From contig DBLF01000001.1 in NCBI GenBank assembly GCA_002297965.1, forward strand, positions 4,057-13,277: a DNA stretch of 9,221 nucleotides. The letters are read 5' to 3'. The notes under the pieces were generated by a model that saw only the letters and a program-made list of their open reading frames with translations, ran no database searches and was not told where the DNA came from. Numbering within the stretch: the first letter of the stretch is position 1; each line of letters opens with the position of its first letter. This DNA comes from Candidatus Segatella papionis (lineage in GTDB: Bacteria; Bacteroidota; Bacteroidia; Bacteroidales; Bacteroidaceae). The translations under genes were made by a program, and so were the position numbers. This document shows, piece after piece, positions 5,595 to 9,221 of the stretch.

Positions 5595-6446
5595 TTATCC
5601 TTTATACTTGATATGGTCGATGAGACGGATAGGAGTCTTGCCGCAATACACGGTGATGCAACCTACCACATAAGGGCTGTCTTCCCATGAGGCTACGTCC
5701 TGCAAGGTATCGCCATCCACAATTTCGAAATACTCCACTTCCAAGCCATCGACAGCGTTGATGTCGTTCACCACCTTGTCGTGGGTTTCCTTGACGGTAT
5801 GAGTCTTGGCATACTCCAAGCTCTCCTTCAATGCCTTGTAGATGTTAGGGGCGATGGCACGCTCATCAGGAGCCAACAAGGTGTTGCGGCTGCTCTTCGC
5901 CAAACCATCAGCGTCACGCACGATAGGACACTCCACAATCTTCACCTTGCAGTTGATATACTTCACGAGCTGCTTGATGACAGCTATCTGCTGCCAGTCT
6001 TTCTCGCCGAAGTAAGCACGGTCTGGCTTCACGATATAGAACAAGAGGCTCACCACCTGACAAACGCCATTGAAATGTCCCGGGCGCTTGGCACCCTCCA
6101 TCACGGTACTTACCGGTGGGAACTCAAAGTGGCGAGTGTCTGGCGTAGGATACATCTCCTTGACACTAGGCGCAAAAACATAGTCGGCACCGCAAGCTTC
6201 CACGAGCTTGCAGTCGGCTTCGAGTGTACGAGGATAGCGCTCCAAGTCACCCTTGTCGTTAAACTGAGTAGGATTCAAGAAAACGGATACCACTGTAACC
6301 CCATTTTCCTTTACACTGCGCTTCACCAATGAGGCATGACCCTCATGGAGCGCACCCATAGTTGGCACAAGGCCGATTTCCTTTCCCTCCAAGCGACGCT
6401 CGAAAAGTTCGTTCTGGAGGTCAACAATCTTATTGAATACTTTCAT
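5595..6446 (-). CDS. panC: Pantothenate synthetase (pantoate--beta-alanine ligase)
   Basis: PanC joins pantoate and beta-alanine with ATP, through a pantoyl-adenylate, to make pantothenate. At 283 aa it has normal length. Motifs in order: PTMGALHEGH (28-37, with the ATP-binding HxxH-type residues H34 and H37), FLNPTQF (56-62), MEGAKRPGHFNGV (116-128), YFGEKDWQQ (145-153) and IVRDADGLAKSSRN (175-188). The last motif is usually GLAMSSRN; here Met is replaced by Lys. It is the first gene of the panC-panD operon, so its neighbour supplies one substrate. panB and panE are not in the window. The start ATG (6444-6446) is preceded by a short leader and a TTATTTTG promoter-like element in the 175-base divergent region shared with the glycogen-synthase-like gene. 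Confidence 0.97.
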   Translation of the reverse strand: MKVFNKIVDLQNELFERRLEGKEIGLVPTMGALHEGHASLVKRSVKENGVTVVSVFLNPTQFNDKGDLERYPRTLEADCKLVEACGADYVFAPSVKEMYPTPDTRHFEFPPVSTVMEGAKRPGHFNGVCQVVSLLFYIVKPDRAYFGEKDWQQIAVIKQLVKYINCKVKIVECPIVRDADGLAKSSRNTLLAPDERAIAPNIYKALKESLEYAKTHTVKETHDKVVNDINAVDGLEVEYFEIVDGDTLQDVASWEDSPYVVGCITVYCGKTPIRLIDHIKYKG

Positions 6447-6469
6447 CTTCTTAATCTGTTATCGGGGTG

Positions 6470-6500
6470 CAAAATAACAACTTTTTTCTGAAATAAGAAA
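6470..6500 (-). promoter_or_regulatory. Putative Bacteroidota sigma-70 promoter for panC-panD
   Basis: Read on the minus strand, TTATTTTG (6477 to 6470) differs at one base from the phylum -7 consensus TAnnTTTG. TTTC (6500 to 6497) lies 19 bases upstream, one base off the -33 TTTG. The expected transcript start would be about 10-20 bases before the panC ATG at 6446. The spacing supports the call; both boxes being imperfect limits it. Confidence 0.5.
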
Positions 6501-6565
6501 GAAAAATCCTAAAAATATGCGAATAATTGCGGAAATTATTGAATTTCGGTAAGAAAATGCCCCTA

Positions 6566-6590
6566 TTTGAATATTTTTTTGTACCTTTGC
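6566..6590 (+). promoter_or_regulatory. Putative Bacteroidota sigma-70 promoter for the glycogen-synthase-like gene
   Basis: TACCTTTG at 6582-6589 matches the -7 consensus TAnnTTTG exactly, follows a T-run, and is followed by C, a common arrangement in this phylum. The ATG at 6622 lies 33 bases downstream, giving a short AT-rich leader. A TTTG at 6566-6569 is only 12 bases upstream of the -7 box, shorter than the usual ~19, so the -33 box is uncertain. This promoter probably also serves the DUF4270 gene and the 43-aa gene, since I see no other such element before them. Confidence 0.65.
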
Positions 6591-6605
6591 ACGTAATTCG
6601 TAAGA

Positions 6606-6623
6606 ATAAAATTTAAATTTTAT
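6606..6623. repeat. 18-base AT-only palindrome overlapping a start codon
   Basis: Bases 6606-6623 read ataaaatttaaattttat, a perfect palindrome made only of A and T whose last two bases are the first two of the ATG at 6622. It lies between the predicted transcript start and the coding region. It may simply be the A/U-rich leader that favours initiation in Bacteroidota, or a weak hairpin or protein site at the start codon. Confidence 0.5.
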
Positions 6624-7431
6624 GGCAAAGAAAGTATTATTTATCAATCAGGAGATCGACCCATACGTAGCCGAGACCCACATGTCTATCATGGGACGCG
6701 AACTACCTCAGAAGATGCAGGAAGCTGGTTTTGAGATTCGCACCTTTATGCCTAAATGGGGCACCATCAATGAGCGTCGCGGACAGTTGCACGAGGTCAT
6801 TCGCCTGTCTGGTATGAACCTGATCATCGATGACACCGACCATCCGCTGATCATCAAGGTTGCATCGATACCGACAACACGTCAACAGATTTACTTCATC
6901 GACAATGAAGACTACTTCAACCGCCGACAGATGGCTGCCGACGAGAAGGGAGTGGAATATACCGACAACGGAGAGCGTGCCATCTTCTTCGCACGCGGCG
7001 TATTGGAGACCGTGAAGAAACTTCGCTGGCAACCTGATGTCATCGTATGCCAGGGCTGGGTAAGCGCAGTGGTACCTTTCTATATCAAGACCGCATACGC
7101 AGACGAGCCATCCTTCGCCAACTCGAAGGTCATCCTCTCGCTCTATACCAACGAGCTGAAGGGAAACCTGGGCGACCACTTCAAGCGTTGCGTGGAGTTC
7201 CGCGATGCCAAGCAGGAGCTTCTCACAGACTATAAGGACGACTTCGACTTCACGGAATTGGGCAAGATGGCCATCGACTATAGCGACGGTGTCATCGAGA
7301 GCGAAAAGGACGCAAGCGCCGTGCTCCTCGACTACGCCAAGGAGAAGAACAAGCCTGTGCTCCTCTATCCTGGCGAAGACTTCTCTGACGCTTACAAGAC
7401 ATTCATCAACGAGGTCTGCCCTGACGAATAA
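6622..7431 (+). CDS. Glycogen/starch synthase N-terminal-domain protein, probably lacking glycosyltransferase activity
   Basis: The 269-aa protein resembles the N-terminal Rossmann domain of GT5 glycogen synthases. It has KKVLFINQEIDPYV at the start, LPQKMQEAGFEIRTFMPKWGTIN (28-50), IYFIDNEDYFNRR (90-102), ERAIFFARGVLETVKKL (118-134) and PDVIVCQGW (138-146). Two motifs needed by true synthases are changed. The ADP-glucose-binding K-x-GGL near residue 15-20 is replaced by YVAETHMSIMG. The HDWH-type motif after PDV is QGWV, so the usual catalytic histidine is missing. The C-terminal GT-B domain is absent; known GlgA proteins are near 480 aa. A regulatory, scaffolding or glycan-binding role is more likely than catalysis, but none is shown. 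The gene has its own promoter, diverges from panC, and is followed after 95 bases by the DUF4270 gene. I recall short annotated 'glycogen synthase' genes beside panC in other Bacteroidota, which argues for a conserved protein and not a recent truncation. Confidence 0.8.
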   Translation: MAKKVLFINQEIDPYVAETHMSIMGRELPQKMQEAGFEIRTFMPKWGTINERRGQLHEVIRLSGMNLIIDDTDHPLIIKVASIPTTRQQIYFIDNEDYFNRRQMAADEKGVEYTDNGERAIFFARGVLETVKKLRWQPDVIVCQGWVSAVVPFYIKTAYADEPSFANSKVILSLYTNELKGNLGDHFKRCVEFRDAKQELLTDYKDDFDFTELGKMAIDYSDGVIESEKDASAVLLDYAKEKNKPVLLYPGEDFSDAYKTFINEVCPDE

Positions 7432-7433
7432 AG

Positions 7434-7501
7434 AGGGCTGGCCTTGTCGAAACAAGAAGGCTGCCCTGAGGGCGATAAGCTTCAGTTACTTTCTAAGCTT
7501 A
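7434..7501 (+). other. Two hairpins in the gap before the DUF4270 gene
   Basis: The 95 bases between 7431 and 7527 contain no gene. An interrupted hairpin spans about 7434-7466 (gggc, gcc and ttgt pairing with acaa, ggc and gccc around a small loop). A clean 7-base stem taagctt (7476-7482) pairs with aagctta (7495-7501) across a 12-base loop. Neither is followed by a long T-tract. They could mark partial termination or mRNA processing that sets different levels for the two flanking genes. Confidence 0.35.
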
Positions 7502-7526
7502 AGTATTAGAAACACTTCAAGATTAA

Positions 7527-8996
7527 ATGAAAATATTAAGATTATTCGCAGCGTTAATGATAGCAGCGATGGCTTTCGCTGCCTGTGATGACACCACCGA
7601 TACCATCGGCTCTTCCATCACAAACAACGTAGATAACATATCCATACAAGACCAGGTGTTCAACGTCACCACTCGCTCCATTGTGTCAGGTCCAGTATTG
7701 AGCCGAAACAACACGGGTATGATTGGCAAGGTGAAAGACCCTGAGACGGGAACCTACGTATCGGGCGACTATATGACCCAGCTGGGTGTGTTGTCATCCT
7801 TTTCACTCGACACTTTGGAGTATATTCGCAACGCTCACAACGGTAAAATCGAGGCTGACTCTTGCTACCTCTTGGTTTCTTACCAGACATATTATGGCGA
7901 CACCCTCGCCCCAATGAAGGTTACCGCCTACGAGATGAGCAAACCGATGAGCGAGGACCAGGAATATTACTCTGATTACGATGCCTTCAAGGGAGGATGG
8001 GTAAGCGAGGACAATCGCCATGCCAGCGCAACCTACAACTTGAACACCACCAACATGGCGTTCAAGATTTACTTGAACAAGCCTTATACCGCAAAGGACG
8101 GAAAGACTTACAACAACTACGGCTCGTATATCATGAATACCTTCGTGGAGCACCCGGAATACTTCAAGAGCAACAACCTGTTTCTCAACAAGGTTTGTCC
8201 GGGCTTCTACATCAAGCAAACGGGAGGCATCGGAAACGTAGCCAACGTATGGAACACCGAGTTGCAATTCTACTACAAGTTGCAGAAGACGGTGAAAAGC
8301 TCCACGGGCAACGACAGTATCGTGAGCGGTCTCAACTACAACCGATTTGACGGTACGGAGGAAGTGCTCCAGCTCAACAAAATCAACAACGATGAACAGA
8401 CCATGGCGAAGTTGGCAAAAGATGAGACCTGCACTTATCTCAAGTCGCCTGCCGGCATCTTCACAGAGGTAACTCTGCCTGTAGAGGACATCATGAAGGG
8501 ACATGAGAATGATACGCTCAACACAGCTACTGTTACTTTCCCAAGAATGAACAATGTAGATAACAACAACGACTATCAGTTCAGTGTGCCTACCACCATC
8601 CTGATGGTACAAGCCGACAGCCTGAACGCTTTCTTCGAGAATAGCAAGCTGACGGACAACCGTACTTCTTATACGGCTACATACAACCAAAGTTCTACGG
8701 GCGTAAAGAATGCCTACACATTCTACAACATCAGTAACTTGATTACCACGATGTATAAGAACAAAGGCAAGAGCGACAACTGGAACAAGGTGGTATTGGT
8801 GCCAGTAACACTGACCACGAGTACGCAGAACAGCTCTACCGTGATTACGAAAATCAATCACGACATGACGCTCGCCTCTACCCGACTGATAAAAGGTACA
8901 GACGATGCCACCGCCGACTATACCACCAAGAATGGCAAACGAGTGGCTTCGGGACCAGTTCAGATAAAAGTCATCTACAGTAAGTTCAAACAATAA
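7527..8996 (+). CDS. DUF4270 family lipoprotein
   Basis: A 489-aa lipoprotein precursor. MKILRLFAALMIAAMAFAAC is a classic signal with lipobox FAAC and lipidated Cys20. The acidic DDTTDTIG after it resembles the start of DUF4270 proteins and the acidic export tracts of surface lipoproteins in Bacteroidota. The mature part is polar and Tyr/Asn/Thr rich and looks beta-rich, including LDTLEYIRNAHNGKIEADSCYLLVSYQTYYGD (residues about 94-125) and the closing VQIKVIYSKFKQ typical of an outer beta-strand. It is probably an outer-membrane-anchored, possibly surface-exposed protein. The biochemical function of the family is not known to me. It follows the glycogen-synthase-like gene after 95 bases without a recognisable promoter and precedes the 43-aa gene by 54 bases. 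The start ATG has an A-rich upstream leader. Family assignment rests on recalled resemblance, not a search. Confidence 0.8.
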   Translation: MKILRLFAALMIAAMAFAACDDTTDTIGSSITNNVDNISIQDQVFNVTTRSIVSGPVLSRNNTGMIGKVKDPETGTYVSGDYMTQLGVLSSFSLDTLEYIRNAHNGKIEADSCYLLVSYQTYYGDTLAPMKVTAYEMSKPMSEDQEYYSDYDAFKGGWVSEDNRHASATYNLNTTNMAFKIYLNKPYTAKDGKTYNNYGSYIMNTFVEHPEYFKSNNLFLNKVCPGFYIKQTGGIGNVANVWNTELQFYYKLQKTVKSSTGNDSIVSGLNYNRFDGTEEVLQLNKINNDEQTMAKLAKDETCTYLKSPAGIFTEVTLPVEDIMKGHENDTLNTATVTFPRMNNVDNNNDYQFSVPTTILMVQADSLNAFFENSKLTDNRTSYTATYNQSSTGVKNAYTFYNISNLITTMYKNKGKSDNWNKVVLVPVTLTTSTQNSSTVITKINHDMTLASTRLIKGTDDATADYTTKNGKRVASGPVQIKVIYSKFKQ

Positions 8997-9052
8997 AAAG
9001 GGAAGACCCTATTAAAAAGAGAAGACTACGATTAAAAAGGAAAGACTACTAT
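8994..9052 (+). repeat. Three imperfect tandem ~20-base repeats spanning stop-to-start junction
   Basis: Units are 8994-9012 (taaaaagggaagaccctat, 19 bases), 9013-9032 (taaaaagagaagactacgat) and 9033-9052 (taaaaaggaaagactactat). The first unit begins with the TAA stop of the DUF4270 gene, and the last ends with the first two bases of the ATG at 9051. Each copy contains a purine run (aaaaagg or similar) that could act as a ribosome-binding site. The pattern fits tandem duplication of an intergenic initiation region. Confidence 0.75.
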
Positions 9053-9182
9053 GGCTGACAATTTCTTGGAAAGACATCGCGAAGACTACGAACAGCGCAA
9101 GGCTGCATGGCTCAGACGCAAGAAACACTTGCCTAAGTTGAAAAAGCCCGCTGTTCAACGCCCAGACGATGAAGCTTTGTAA
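9051..9182 (+). CDS. Small basic protein, 43 aa, unknown function
   Basis: The frame runs ATG 9051 to TAA 9180-9182 and encodes MADNFLERHREDYEQRKAAW followed by LRRKKHLPKLKKPAVQR and PDDEAL. It is highly charged: a probable amphipathic helix over residues 4-26 (LERHREDYEQRKAAWLRRKK), a Lys/Pro segment, then an acidic tail. There is no signal peptide or membrane segment, so it would be cytoplasmic and could bind RNA, DNA or a protein partner. I recall other short Bacteroidota proteins beginning MADN[FY]LE, which supports it being real, but I cannot name a function. It follows the DUF4270 gene by 54 bases that hold the tandem repeats, the last of which supplies a purine-rich leader. The final 39 bases of the window (9183-9221) are AT-rich with no gene seen. 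Confidence 0.65.
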   Translation: MADNFLERHREDYEQRKAAWLRRKKHLPKLKKPAVQRPDDEAL

Positions 9183-9221
9183 AAATTGAAATTATAAAAG
9201 CGAAAAAGAAAATACAATAGA

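Noticed and set aside
7803..8993. Long open frame antisense to the DUF4270 gene
   Set aside because: The sense frame has a clear signal peptide, lipobox and family-like features. The antisense product has no recognisable motif and reflects codon bias of the sense gene.
1..9221. tRNA, rRNA, CRISPR array, insertion sequence, attachment site or origin
   Set aside because: No cloverleaf, spaced identical repeats, transposase-like protein or paired terminal repeats were seen in reading the window.

Overview
The window looks like chromosomal DNA from a gut- or oral-type Bacteroidota, most likely Prevotella/Segatella. The evidence is the protein sequences themselves, a DUF4270 lipoprotein, A-rich leaders instead of strong Shine-Dalgarno sites, and a TAnnTTTG-type promoter element at 6582-6589. 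Genus-level assignment is an impression, not a computed result.

Layout. Positions 1-2547 (+) carry sulfate assimilation: the 3' part of cysN (ATP sulfurylase large subunit) and cysH (APS reductase). Between them sit two AT-rich genes: a 175-aa lipoprotein with a hydrophobic glycine-rich tail, and a 63-aa protein with two membrane segments. Positions 2548-2711 hold short repeats and a possible 25-33 aa membrane peptide. Positions 2725-5097 (+) encode the two membrane subunits of a Pst-type phosphate ABC transporter, then an overlapping LuxR/NarL-type response regulator. A perfect 38-base palindrome at 5188-5225 separates this from the convergent panC-panD operon (minus strand, 6446 to 5237) for pantothenate synthesis. 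From a divergent intergenic region, 6622-9182 (+) encodes a glycogen-synthase-like N-terminal domain protein that lacks expected active-site motifs, a DUF4270 lipoprotein, and a 43-aa basic protein whose start lies in the last of three tandem ~20-base repeats.

How the genes relate. CysN (with CysD outside the window) makes APS and CysH reduces it to sulfite. PstC and PstA would form the channel of an importer whose binding protein and ATPase are not in this window. PanD makes beta-alanine, which PanC joins to pantoate. The glycogen-synthase-like, DUF4270 and 43-aa genes form a co-directional group of unclear joint function.

The best candidate for something undescribed is the AT-rich pair at 1075-1805. 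It looks like an insertion into the cys operon. Its lipoprotein has a C-terminal module of about 48 residues with a GG-Cys junction, and the next gene is a two-TM protein of immunity-protein size and layout. A toxin/immunity role is a hypothesis only.
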